Under the pieces are notes generated by a model. That model did no database searches, was not told where the DNA came from, and was given only the letters and a program-made list of their open reading frames with translations. This document shows, in pieces, positions 37,372-49,506 of a stretch of DNA of 64,000 bases. The position numbers and the translations under genes were made by a program. Source of the stretch: Glandiceps talaboti (taxonomy: Eukaryota; Hemichordata; Enteropneusta; Spengelidae). Position 1 is the first letter of the stretch; each line of letters begins with the position of its first letter. The stretch covers positions 22,137,003 to 22,201,002 of the forward strand of contig NC_135551.1 in the NCBI RefSeq assembly GCF_964340395.1, in the 5' to 3' direction.

Positions 37372-40300
37372 TAAAATAGTCGGTTGTTCGGACAAAATTA
37401 ACAGCTGTATGCAAATTGTCAATTTAATAGTGAAATGCATTAAATTGTCAATTTAATAATGTAGTTGATATCACTGAAAATACAAATTACTTTGGTTTCC
37501 AATTTAAGGGATATCGGTACAATGAACTATTTTAAACAAAAACAATGGAAGTTGTCACTGGAACTATTGTTTCTCTATTTTTGTGCAAGTTTATTTTCGA
37601 CATATCTATTCTGTACATGCTGACACGTGTATAATGACGTGCTAAATTGCCATCAACATTTTAATACAACGAATGATTATATTAACCGTCAAATAGGAGT
37701 TGACAGGTAATGCAGCCAATTCACAATTTGGTCTCTTCAAGTGACTATTTTGTGTAGTTAAAGGTTGGTCAAAATTAACGTAAAAGGGAACTTTTAAAAG
37801 AAAATCATAACCACATCCTCACAAGGCAACATAAAATTCCGCTGGCGATGGCAATTTACGATGTTGCCATAAAAAGTCCTGGGTTTTACGACGACGAGTG
37901 ACCGTTAAATCTGAGGAAATTCCTGCTATTACATGAACAACGCATGAGTTGGATGGTTGGTGAAAAGTGACACGTCACGGCTACATGAATCGTTGTAAAC
38001 ATTATACTTGATTAGTTTAGCCATGGTTTTATGTAAAGTATTACTAACCAAAGTAAAAACCGTCTTAACTCAGCCTGTGCCCCGTTAATGCATGTCATTA
38101 ATGTTTTCTCCCTATGATTTGGTGTAATTGTCCGTATGGCCCATAGAATTTGAAATGTAGGTCTACAACAGGGTCAACCATCACCACACCCATAATTTCA
38201 TGACCAAGGACATTTTGACCATAGACCCTACTCATGTAGGGTCTGGCAAGAAAGCGAAATGAATATTAAAATCTAAGGTTCGAAGAACTTACCATTGCCA
38301 TTGCAACTGTAATATTGGTTTTTCATATCGCTTCACTAATAACCTTAGCATGGAATAATGTTATTTTCAAGTAAAACCAAACTACATCAAAATTCATGCT
38401 ATGCTATTTTCAGGATTTTTCACTGTTTTTTTTCCTAGCTCTAATGATTAGGCTCTAATGATTAGAATTAAAAGTAACTTAAATGATTTTATTTTCGAAA
38501 CACATAAACTTAAACGAGCGAAATTTATCACTTTTTATGGGTAAAGAAAACCAACGCAAATGTTACTGATCATCTACAGTAACAGTGATTTGACAACATT
38601 TCTTTCAGATACAGGCGAAATTTCTATCGGGACGTTATGAATTATTTGTCGGTGACCATGAGCCTTTCAAATATCGTATAAATTGGTAGTATATGACCGC
38701 AAAGACATTTGCAAAAAAATAATAAACCAACAAGACAAAGAACTCTCAGTGTCACTGCCAACAAAGAGAAGGTCGTCACACTATCTCCGGCTTTTCATGA
38801 TCACCAGAGCACAGAAGAGAAACCACGCAAAGCCAACTATTGCGTTCATTGTACATTCGGAGGTCACACCTTACCCAGGGAAAGAAAGTTACCATTGTGC
38901 AGTTGCGGTATGAGTGACTTGCAACTTATTTTTCGGTAAAATGCTTGCGCTGTATATGCGAACTATTGTGCTCACCTAAGTGACCCTGGTCGGTTAAAAG
39001 TTCGCTATTCAGTTTAAGATGATATTTCTAGACATGAGCGCAGTTCGTTTCAGGGCATATATATGCCTTTTAGCCTTTAGAAGTTGTCGTGAATCCAAAT
39101 ACTAGTCATTTTAAGTTAATCTGGCCTGTGTAATGGCTGAATGTGTAATTCCGTTCAATCATAGCCCCAGCATATGTACAGTCTATGGTTCAATCGTTCG
39201 TATCTGTTTTACGGCAACGTTAACGAGCCTCCCACATTTATTTCGAAATGTAGTGGTAGAAATAATAACTGGTTTGCCAGAATGGTATCTACTGGCTGAA
39301 TATGTTGCTTTGCGCGCTTCACTCGTTAACTAGCTTTCCACTCGTTGAATAAGTACCTCCGTTACAATCATTCATTTCCCTGGCTACAGGCTGAATCTGT
39401 GACTTTGCCTCACTTGTTCACTAGACTGTCTACTGGATGAATTTGTTATTTGATTTCGTCAATACATTTGTTCGTAGCCGAGTCACAGATTCAGCCAGTG
39501 GACACACTATAAACCTCAATCATTATCTGAAAGCTATCGCAAAAATCGAGTGACAGCAACAACTGAATCCCAATATAGTGTGTGATCCATATGGGCAACT
39601 TGAATATTATTCCCGATATATCTAAGCATGACTAATTTGGGTCCGATTTGCATAATTAGGTTTAGGTCTGTACATGCAAAGCAGTTCTGCTGCAAAGTTT
39701 ACTTTGCTGCATGGTCTGATAAAACCGAACCCCAGTCAACAACAAAAGATGACTATAAATTGGAAAGTTGTTGATTTACATAATTGTCTTCGGTTTATTT
39801 TAAGTACGATTGATAATTACACTGGGCAAATAAAAGTAACCCTATCGTGAAACGTCACCTCTTCGCAACATAAATGTCATATTATGTCATAGAATCATAT
39901 CTTCTCTGAAAATTGTAATTGAAAGTTATAATTACTCATTATGAAATGCAAATAATCCTGGGGTCCAAATATTATGTTTGACACGAGGGATATCGTATAC
40001 TTGTCTGAATGATATTATGCAGTCTATAGTTGAGAAAAAAATGTCGAGTCTTCAAGTTGCATTCGCTATGGATTTTTTAAAAATTTTTTAGAAGCACTCC
40101 TTTGAGTGAGTGAGTGAGTGAGTGAGTGAGTGAGTGAGTGAGTGAGTGAGTGAGTGAGTGAGTGCGTGAGTGAGTGCGTGAGTGAGTGATTGAGTGAGTG
40201 GGCTTGGTGGTGAGTAAGCCTCCTAGACTGCGCCTGAAGGCCATTTGAACACGGTATATTGTGACAGTTGTGTGACCGCTAAAATAGAATCATTTTAGCG

Positions 40301-41341
40301 CCACTGACCCCATCAACGGGTACGTATCACCTGTCAGCATTCCATGTCAAGTTTAAAAGGGAAAGTTTTTAGGCCGGTCTCGGGGATTATCTGATCTAAA
40401 GGAGCACATATCCCAAACGGCTATTGTGTTTACTCAAAACCATTGACTTTCAGTGTTATTACTATTTGCGCAGCGTTATCCGATATTTACATGTTACTAT
40501 ATAATTGTAGAGCCAGAAAGAAGATATGCTTTGCAAGGCTATGGGCTATGGCAACCTGTTGAATAACACATATTTACATTCTATCGTCACAAAGACCACA
40601 GAATCAATGAAAAGCGACAGTGCTCCGTTTGAAGGCTTAGACGAAAGTAGTTCAGTTTAATACGAGATAGACATGTCGACACTACGGAATCCACAGAGAT
40701 GCGACACCAGGGGACGCGTTAACACTGACCATTGATCTTAACGACAACATTGCGTGAACAGTAATAATTAGTAAAGTCGTCCGCCAGACAGACAGACAGA
40801 CAGACAGACAGAGAGATGATATAAAAGTCCAATTCAGAAGAAAACACCCTCGCACAAAGTTTCAACAAGGTAACTTTGAATGCAATCTACGACTTCTCTC
40901 ACTGTGCTTATGTTTCGTAATGCCACGTAATGCCTGCCACTCTACGGGCTCTAGCTGAGCGAGAGAAAACAGACCGCCAGCATAGACGGATTTAGATTCG
41001 ATCGATTTCGAGATCGTTCCGACCCTCGGTTGCAGGCAGTACACATGTAACTTGGCATACTTAGGGACTTGCGACTTCAATTCTGAATCAGCACAGTACG
41101 CAATCCCCATTATCATGACGTACGTACTACAGGCTGACATTTTCGATAATTAGGAATAACAGTGACGTATTTAAAATAGCACTTGGTGTGAAGGATAGTT
41201 GATCACTAGCATCGCCCGTCGCCCCTACATTGACATAATAATAATTATGGACAGCAGATACCCCAAAGCGTTTTCCTCCCGTTTTATTCTGGAATAATTG
41301 TCAGTGAACTTTCTAACGTTCTCTCTCTTTTTATTTTGCAG
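37372..41341. other. upstream intergenic DNA of the creatinase gene, no gene recognised
   Basis: About 4 kb. It holds a small hairpin at 38217-38245 (CATAGACCCTA/TAGGGTCTGG), a set of diverged repeats containing GGCTGAATNTGT at about 39130-39505, a (TGAG)n tract at 40104-40200 and (GACA)n at 40788-40812. The 92-codon - strand ORF at 40862-41140 shows no family signature. Confidence 0.5.
40104..40200. repeat. (TGAG)n microsatellite
   Basis: About 24 units, with three TGCG or TGAT variants toward the right end. Confidence 0.95.
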
Positions 41342-41419
41342 TTGCAGTATCTCAAATCGTTATTTTTCTGAAAAGTTGGTTTATTTTCTTGGTATCCAAA
41401 ACATACACTTTTATTAACG
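41342..41419 (+). promoter_or_regulatory. probable 5' UTR of the creatinase gene, after a 3' splice site
   Basis: The tract CTCTCTCTTTTTATTTTGCA then G ending at 41341 is a strong acceptor (polypyrimidine plus CAG), suggesting an upstream noncoding exon that I could not locate. The start codon has A at -3 (AACGATG). Confidence 0.4.
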
Positions 41420-44400
41420 ATGTTGCGCGCTGCACTCTCTGGTTGGTCATCTCGACTCGTGACGTCATTGACACGACCAGCATGCTCAGCTGTCTCACTG
41501 CAAGGAACGACAAGATGGCAGAGCACAGGACCTACAGATCTGAACTTGAACCCGGTTAACAAAGACATGCCCAGGCTAATAGACTTAAAGAATGGGCAAA
41601 AGGTAAGGATTGTTTTAGTTCAGCTGTACACATATGGTGCCACGCCGTGTATGTGTGTGTGTGTGTGTGGGGGGGGGGGGCTGTTTCTGTTGATGATATT
41701 TATTGATATATTATTAGAGCCTGTTTTTGTTTCATATTACTTTTTCATAGCAACTATATGAGTGGGTCAGTCGATTACAAAAAAATATTAGAAAATCATC
41801 TTCATGATTCTCTGCTCCTGTCTGTCTTACAACTTAAGTTCATCATCTTGGGGGGTTCTGCAGTCGCGGAGATATGACAGTTCAGACGCTCGCTTATTCT
41901 TGTCAGAGAGGGCGCTGTTCCACAACACATTTGGGGCGGGCAAAATTTTAACATCATATCAATGTGGAGCTGAAAATTTGCATATCGTGCTAAATTATGT
42001 CATCATGTATGTACTAGTCTACTATGATAGAATACCCTGTATGAGTTGCACAAAACTAAGTGATGATGGATAGAGCTTCATGAAGTACAATACTGTGACA
42101 TTTTGATATGCTGCAAAAGTTACACCCCCCCCTGTCCCCACCCCTCACCAAGTATGGCCTCAGCTATGCTTCTTTAATGTTAGACACCAAAAATGCTGTG
42201 AGGGAGAGTCGCTGTTCAAATAGTGAAGGGATGTCCTCAGAAAAAGAACTGTTTTTATCTTGAATATAATTTTTGAAAATTGGTTGATTTGCGGACTCTG
42301 ATTTTGTATATTGTATTGTTAATATTACAGGTAAAGTGTACTTTCTCGGAAGATGAAATGACACGTCGGGTAAATGGTCTGCGGTCATTCATGGAAGACA
42401 ATGGAATTGTCGCCAGTATCTTCACTTCTTATCACAATATAAACTATTTCAGTGACTTTTTGTATACTAAATTTGGTCGTCATTATGGACTAGTTATTAC
42501 TATGGACAAATCCATTAGTATATCAGCTAATATTGATGGCGGTCAACCCTGGCGACGTACATTTGGTGGCGACAATGTAGTATACACCGACTGGCATCAG
42601 GATAACTTCTACTTTGCTCTTGGTGAAGTTTTAAGAGATTACACGGGGAAGATAGGGGTTGAGTACGACAGCGTTCCTTTGGATAATTTCAAGCAATTTG
42701 AAAAGGCGTTACCAGTACGACCATTGGTGGATGTTGGCTTGCCAACAATGAAAATGAGAATGATGAAATCCTCTGAAGAGATAGAGCTCATCAAACAGGG
42801 TGCTCGTATTGCTGATTTAGGGGGATATGCATGTGTTGATGCTATTACTGCAGGTGTTCGTGAACACGAAGTGGCATTGGCGGGAACACAGGCCATGGTC
42901 CGAGAAATTGCAGATACATACCCTCATGCAGAGTTAAGAGATAGTAAGTAAAACACAATATTGGCATTTAGTGTTGTAGGGTCTGCATCCAGACACAGTG
43001 CATTAAATATTTTATGACAGGTTATTTTACAAGTGCACTGATACTTCACATCATTCTGTTGTCTCTTCTGTAACATATTATGGCTGACACAGTATAATGT
43101 ACTGTCATTATTTGAACAGTATAATTGGAAATGTGTATATAGACGGGAGTACATTTGTAGTTTTCAAATTTCACACACCTTGGATTCCATTCTTTTGTCA
43201 CATGATTCCCATGAGTAGTCATGTGACCAACCCAGAACATCAGACTAGTAAACAAGTCCATGGTTTCAGTTTTCCTTTCACTAAATATCAATTTTGTGTA
43301 GTGTCTCAAAACTTTATATATGTTAATATAAAGAAAGTTCTATTATTTCAATCTACAAAAAAGACGTTGCCTTGTAAGTCAAAAAAGTAGGTTTCATACA
43401 AAATATATTTGTATGTAAAAACAAATCATAGATACTGTTGAAATTGACTTGTACTACTAATTGTGTTATTTACATTCTTTTCACAGCATGGGTATGGTTG
43501 CAGTCAGGTTTAAATACTGATGGTGCTCATAATCCTGTTACTTCAAGACGTATAGAGAATGGTGATATCCTTAGTTTGAATTGTTTCCCAATGATTGCTG
43601 GGTAAGTCTTAGTTTATAAGGTACACTGTAACAGGGCACAGATCCAGGTCTTACGACTAGACTATGATTAGACTTACCTAGACTGTAAGATACGTGGGGC
43701 GCCCTCACACATCGGTCAACCCCCTCCCATATCAGTGAGAGGAGGTCGGTGAGGGCAAAATGCCACAATGTATTTTACAGTCTAGATGAGTCTAACTACA
43801 GTGTAGTAGTACGACCTGGATCTGTGGTCGTAAGGTTGTCAAATGAAATTTGAGGATGATAGTGTGACAGTGTGCATGCAGGTCCAGCTTAATAGCGTCT
43901 TTAGTGCTGTACACAACTCATGATGCGTGTCGTATCCATTACGACAGAATTGCCCGAGGTCTTGCAGCTAGATTAGTCAAACACCCCTATCTCCCTGTAC
44001 TATACACACTAGGTAAACTACGTTATTGAAATTGGCAAAAAATCAAAAGCAATAATACATATTTTCTAATACATGTAGTCAGCTCTCCCCCCCCCCCCCA
44101 AAAAAAAAAAAACCCCCCCAAAAAACCCCCAAAAAACAACAACAAATGAGTCATTTATAATTTGCATAATATGTACTTCATTTGATTCCTTCAGATACTA
44201 CACAGCACTTGAGCGTACCATGTTCCTAAACCATGTGACTTCTGATCGGCATTTGGAATTATGGGAAATCAATTGTGATGTACATCGTAGAGGACTTGAA
44301 CTTATACGTCCCGGAATCAGATGTAGTGAAATAGCGGCAGAATTGAATGAAATCTATAAGAAACATAACGTCCTACAATACAGGACTTTTGGATATGGTC

Positions 44401-45529
44401 ATTCATTTGGAACTCTCTGCCATTATTATGGACGGGAAGCAGGTATGTATAATAAATGCTATGGAATTGTCGGCTGCATAATTAGATGTTATTCCCCAAT
44501 ATGTTTCTTCGTTCAGCCAAGGAAAATACGAGTGACTTAAGAGGCCTTTGTCACTATGAGTCACTAGACTAGTAGTGACAACCCCTAGGTCACAAGTATT
44601 TTCTAGCTGAAAAAAAGACAAATATTGGAGAATAACATAACTATACCAGTGCCAGTAATATCAAAGAAAAATCGGGGAAAGTAATGGCAATTTTGAACGT
44701 TTGGACTCATATTTTGAACACAGCAGAACCAGTGATGTGGGCATACGTTGTCGTGACATACACATGCGTTGTTGTGACGTAGAACAACCAGAGTATATAT
44801 TCCATATTTTTTGTTGAACCTGGCTCGTGCATGGTATAATAAATGGTATAGAATTGTTAGCTGTGTAATAATTGTTATACCATGGACAAACTAAAACTAT
44901 TGTTGTGACATGTTGATATAAGTTATTGAATGGACATTGATTTAATTGTACTATACTGTAGGATGGCATTTTTGATGACTCCATGATCTTGAAGTGTGTG
45001 TTTTAGGTATATCAGTATTGGTATATGTATAAGTATGTAGGTATGCAGGTAAATTCTGATACACGGCTATTTTAAACTGCCTCTGAAATCAGATCGTTGT
45101 GGTCCATGTCACTTTGAGGACTTTCAGTTCACACTATCAAACAGGGTGATTTAATATCAGCACAACAGTACAGAAGCACTACTATAACCCAGTAATCTAT
45201 CACATCGAACATCAATACAGTTTTACTTTGTGTCTATCTTTAATAAGCCGAAGCCTCACTTCCCACTGTAGTATATGCTTATCTCTCATTCAGATAGCTA
45301 AACTGTTCCTGGATTCTTTTCTTTTTCAGGACTGGAATTGAGAGAGGATGTGAATACTGTACTAGAACCAGGAATGGTGGTATCCATGGAACCGATGATA
45401 ATGATTCCTGAAGGTCAAGAAGGAGCAGGAGGGTATCGGGAACATGATATTCTGGTTGTAACAGAAGATGGTGCAGAAAATATCACCAAGTTTCCATTTG
45501 GACCGGAACATCTCATCTTGAAAAAATAG
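41420..45529 (+). CDS. creatinase (creatine amidinohydrolase), probably mitochondrial
   Basis: Hydrolyses creatine to sarcosine and urea. The coding exons are 41420-41602, 42331-42943, 43487-43601, 44195-44442 and 45330-45529; all introns are GT..AG, phases are consistent, and the product has 452 residues. Residues from about 50 (MPRLIDLKNGQK) to the end align with bacterial creatinases over their whole length with very high similarity. Seen: FTSYHNINYFSDFLY and IDGGQPWRR in the N-terminal domain, NTDGAHNPVT with catalytic His280, Tyr306 and Glu310 in YYTALER, GYGHSFGT, Arg384 in YYGREAG, SMEPM, and GYREHDIL. These match the family's known His232, Tyr258, Glu262, Arg335 and Glu358 by position. 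Bacterial proteins start at the equivalent of Met50. The extra 49 residues carry Arg3, Arg12, Arg19 and Arg32 and no acidic residue before Asp40, like a matrix presequence; the targeting is inferred. No frameshift or missing catalytic residue is seen. Confidence 0.95.
43637..43826. mobile_element. 190-bp MITE-like hairpin in creatinase intron 3
   Basis: The ends CACAGATCCAGGTC and GACCTGGATCTGTG are exact inverted copies. Arms of about 75 bp pair with mismatches (GACTGTAAGATAC against its counterpart near 43770). It lies wholly in the intron between 43601 and 44195. Confidence 0.78.
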
Positions 45530-45956
45530 ACAATTACGTAATATGGTAGCTGGTCCAATCAGAATCATTTCCCAGCTGCAAAAACTGACATCATGTCTAT
45601 AATTAATTGTTACCATTGAAACAGTGCTCAGTACTCACAAATTTGTATTTTAACAAAAAAGGTGAAATTCAAATCACATTTCTAGCCCATTTAGTACTTC
45701 ATGGGGGGGGGGGGGGATGTACAATATACACTGCTTCAGTAGGAAAGGGGAGGGATATTAATTAAAATTCCCCATTTACATATACATTTTACAGTATTTC
45801 TGATCGAGGTTTTAGAAATTCAGTGGTAGAATACGAAGTGACCAGAAAAGTTTAGAAGTACAATGTACTGTATATACAAGAAATGATATACAAACCCTTA
45901 TAAAAAATACTATATGTGGAAATGGCTTGAAGAAACAATTGTGTCTATTTTATCAC

Positions 45957-46262
45957 ATTGATTGAATTTGGCCAGTGGGGGCTATTTGAATTTGGCCAGT
46001 GGGGCTATTTGAATTTGGCCAGTGGGGCTATTTGAATTTGGCCAGTGGGGGCTATTTGAATTTGGCCAGTGGGGGCTATTTGAATTTGGCCAGTGGGGCT
46101 ATTTGAATTTGGCCAGTGGGGCTATTTGATTTTGGCCAATGGGGCTATTTGAATTTGGCCAGTGGGGGCTATTTGAATTTGGCCAGTGGGGCTATTTGAA
46201 TTTGGCCAGTGGGCCCCCTGGGGGGGGGGGGGCTATTTGAATTTGGCCAGCGGGGCTATTTT
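45957..46262. repeat. 22/23-bp minisatellite downstream of creatinase
   Basis: About 13 units of TTTGAATTTGGCCAGTGGGG plus CTA; the G-run varies between 4 and 5, and one unit is expanded to GGGCCCCCTGG followed by a long G-run. It begins about 430 bp after the stop codon and may lie in the 3' UTR. Confidence 0.95.
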
Positions 46263-46379
46263 AAATATGTAACAATCATCACTGGAATTTGATGAGGCAG
46301 TCAAGCTTTAATGAGAGATTTTTCTTACAACTGGAAGCAACTTTAAAAATAAATGTAATTGTTTCTTGAAGCTGTTTTC

Positions 46380-46598
46380 ATTAGCTTGATTAAGCAAAAG
46401 GATGGTTCGTATCCCATGAAGGGTTATATGTGGGCTAGAGATAAAGATGTGAATAATGAAGATAGTTACTGTAATGGTATCAACTTCAGGATAGATCATG
46501 AATGTCATTTACGTTATTTCTTTATGATGAAAGAAATTTGGAATAATAAGATTGATCCTGGTGGTACATGGATGAAATGTGACACCAAGGTGACATAA
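46380..46598 (+). CDS. possible orphan terminal exon, hypothetical
   Basis: Following an acceptor-like TTTTCATTAG (about 46375), an open frame of about 72 codons runs from LIKQKDGSYPMKG to a TAA at 46596-46598. Composition is protein-like (GYMWARDKDVNN, SYCNGINFRIDHECHLRYFF) with conserved-looking Cys, Trp and aromatic spacing, and an AATAAA lies 89 bp after the stop. It is not in the creatinase frame and I found no upstream exon. I do not recognise the family. It may be the last exon of another gene, a gene fragment, or chance. Confidence 0.3.
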   Translation: MSLIKQKDGSYPMKGYMWARDKDVNNEDSYCNGINFRIDHECHLRYFFMMKEIWNNKIDPGGTWMKCDTKVT

Positions 46599-46686
46599 AA
46601 GTTGAATGAACTTTTGTTATAAGAAGACATTCAAGAAATGCATATAAATGTTATATGTATATCACCAAATCATAGACTTTGATGAA

Positions 46687-46692
46687 AATAAA
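46687..46692 (+). promoter_or_regulatory. candidate poly(A) signal AATAAA
   Basis: Canonical hexamer 1.16 kb after the creatinase stop and 89 bp after the orphan exon. An alternative AATAAA is at 46348-46353. Which one serves creatinase cannot be told without transcripts. Confidence 0.35.
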
Positions 46693-47179
46693 GTAGTCAT
46701 TTGCTACCATTGTTACCAGACTGTGAGGAAAATGACCTGGTCATTTGTTACCATGGCAACATTCTGGGATGAAAATAACCTGGTCATTGGTATCATGGCA
46801 ACAGACTGAGATGAAAATAACTTTACCATTTGTTACCATGAATACAGACTGATGAGAACGAACTGGTTCTTTGTTGTCAAGGCAGCATACTTGGAACATG
46901 AAATTATACAAGTGAGAAAACTGTTTACTTTGCTGTACATCAGGATACAACAGTCGAGAAACATTGTGGGTCGATTTCTTTGTTATCGGTATCCCTTGTA
47001 TTCTAATGTTGATAATATAATCACACCGAATACAGTAGAATGAAGTAATATTGGTGTCTACAGTATCAAGAAAACACAGTCCAGAAGAGGGAGTTATGCA
47101 GTAACTCAGATGATGTTTTGTTACCGTACGTGATTGGACACTATGAAATCACATTCTTGACGCTTTCTTTTGTGAGTTT

Positions 47180-47545
47180 GTTCACTATTACTCCTGATGA
47201 GAGACAGTCTGGCGGCGGTGTGGTCGGAAAGTTTAAAACTGCCATCTTGATTTTATAAGGACTAATATCACTTCTATGCTGTGAGGAGAGACAGAATCTG
47301 GCGACAGGGTTGTCAGAAAGTGGGACACCATCATCTTGATTTGAAATGGACTAAGATCACTTCTATGCTGTGAGGAGAGACAGAGTCTGGCGGCAGTGTT
47401 GTCAGAAAGTGGGACGCCATCATCTTGATTTGAAATGGACCAAGATCACTTCTCTGCTGTGAGGAGAGACAGAGTCTGGCGGCAGTGTTGTCAGAAAGTT
47501 GGACGCCATCATCTTGATTTAAAAAGGACTAATATCACTTCTGTC
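47180..47545. repeat. ~89-bp tandem repeat, 4 units
   Basis: Each unit runs GGACTAATATCACTTCTATG, CTGTGAGGAGAGACAGAGTC, TGGCGGCAGTGTTGTCAGAA, then AGTGGGACGCCATCATCTTG. The first unit (from about 47180) is the most diverged. Confidence 0.88.
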
Positions 47546-48327
47546 ATGGATATTGCACGATGATACCAAGAATCACGTAAGTAGAGTTGCAGATCAAATG
47601 TGGCACTTCTATCAAGATTAAATATCATTCCGTGAATGGCATAAGAAGATAGAGAGCATCTTGTATTAAAAGACAGTCAGACAATGAGAGATTTCTTCAA
47701 ATCAAAGATAAATACTCCGTCAGGACTCAAACCCAATCCTCCAAATGAACACAAAGTGTCTTGGGTCAACATCAAATAACTCTGAACATGTCTGTGGATT
47801 TATTGAAAAGACCAAGAGAATTTCAGAAAGTCTCTCACTAACTTGGCAATCTCTCTTCACTAGTGAACAACTCACCATAGTTGCTTTTTGGACCATTAAT
47901 GTGAAATCAGGCATTCTACAATGCTGAAAGGAGCAGTTTGTGAAAATTTAGCAAATTTTCAAAAGTTTGTTAAGAACGCTTTTAAAATTGAGAGAGCGGG
48001 AGTGGTTATGGTTACTTCAAACCTCAATAGATAAGTTAGCTAGAATCAATTAAATTTATATAGCCATCAAAAAGATGTATTTTCATGTATCCATGTCTAT
48101 TTCATTGTTTATTATATCTGTGAAATGAATACATAATTAGCAATTTCTATTATTACTTCAATTTTGAATCTTTTGAATGGGACATACAACTAACAAATAT
48201 ATTCTCACAAATTAGACATACTAAAAAAGAAATGTCATAAAGTGCACCATTTAGCTAGCAATGTAGAGGGAAGTTTTCAAAGTATATGTATCTGTGTATA
48301 ACTACACTGTATTCATGACTTCTGTTT

Positions 48328-48609
48328 ACTAAGATAGACACAAACTAAAGCTATTGGTAGATTACACAAGTGGGTGATAGCAGTTCCTCTGTTGGGTGAA
48401 TCTAATCACCCTGTGATCAACATAGTGTAAACATTGGAAGTCCCAAAACAGTAGACTGCAAATTTATGGAACTAGCTTTCAGCTGATATACTGCCCTACT
48501 GAGACTATAATTAAACCAACATCCATTCAATAGCTTATCACTGCTGTTGTGACAATAGCTTATCACTGCTATTGTTGTGACAATAGTTTTAGTTTGTGTC
48601 TAACTTAGT
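48328..48609. mobile_element. MITE-like inverted repeat, 282 bp
   Basis: The left arm ACTAAGATAGACACAAACTA (48328) and the right arm (complement ACTAAGTTAGACACAAACTA, ending 48609) pair over 29 bp. A 32-bp internal direct repeat (CAATAGCTTATCACTGCT) adjoins the right arm. A related fragment, ACAAACTAAAACTATTGTTG, sits in creatinase intron 4 near 44887. Confidence 0.7.
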
Positions 48610-49148
48610 ACACAAAGTCTTGATTACCGGAGTTGTACGTTTATGTTTATTATATTAGCTGATTTCTTTATCCTACGTCGGTATTAATCTTTGAAATGGA
48701 TGCATTACTAAGAAAATTGTGAAGGTCTATTTTGTGACAGTTATAGAGAGGTAAATTTAACGTTAGATAAGAACAATGTAATAGCCGTAGAATTGAGTCT
48801 TATATGTAGTTATATAGGAGGATATACTTAGAATCAAGTCCTTTTTCAAGTTGATGTCTGTTTCAGTGGTCACTTTTTGTTATTTTAAAAAGTTTTTTGA
48901 AATAGACACACCTTGGTAATAATTCTGTCACACATTACATAATATCTACATGTCGAGTTTTGATAACACAATGAATATTACACTGCTTGCCATAAAAGCT
49001 TAGTGGCACAGTATTGTTAATTGACCCATACAACAATCTACTGCAATTACAGTCAATACCAATGTATGAATCACTTTATGTCAAGAAAATTGAGTGTTTG
49101 TGACAGATTTAACGTGTGAGTTCATTGACCAACTCTCATAAGTTGTAT

Positions 49149-49225
49149 TACAATGGATTTTGAAACAGCTTGAATTGCTCTGTTGAGGTAACCCAAGTGT
49201 TCAAGCTGTTTCAATGTCCGTTGTA
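49149..49225. repeat. short hairpin repeat
   Basis: TACAATGGATTTTGAAACAG and the complement of its counterpart at 49200-49225 pair over about 26 bp, with TTGAAACAGCTTGAA exact. Confidence 0.7.
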
Positions 49226-49506
49226 TCTATACTGGCAATTCCATCTGTTGATGTTGTATAGAAAAAAAGGCTGCATGATTCATGCCATCTGAATGAGTTT
49301 TAAAACATAGCTTTGGTAACAATGCACACATGTTGTTTGTTAGTTAGAGACTAGCTAGTTTTCAGGGTTTTTCAGCTATCCAACAGCTTTTGCCTGAATC
49401 ATTAACTATTCGGAATCTGCTATGTGATTTACATTCTCTAAGTTGAAGAAAACGTAGATATATTTGAATTGAAATCATTGTCAAATCTGATCACGAGATA
49501 TATAGT

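Noticed and set aside
40862-41140. 92-codon - strand ORF upstream of creatinase as a divergent gene
   Set aside because: No recognisable motif, no splice partners and unremarkable composition.
46846-46880. hammerhead-like CTGATGAG followed by a stem on the + strand
   Set aside because: The GAAA core is missing.
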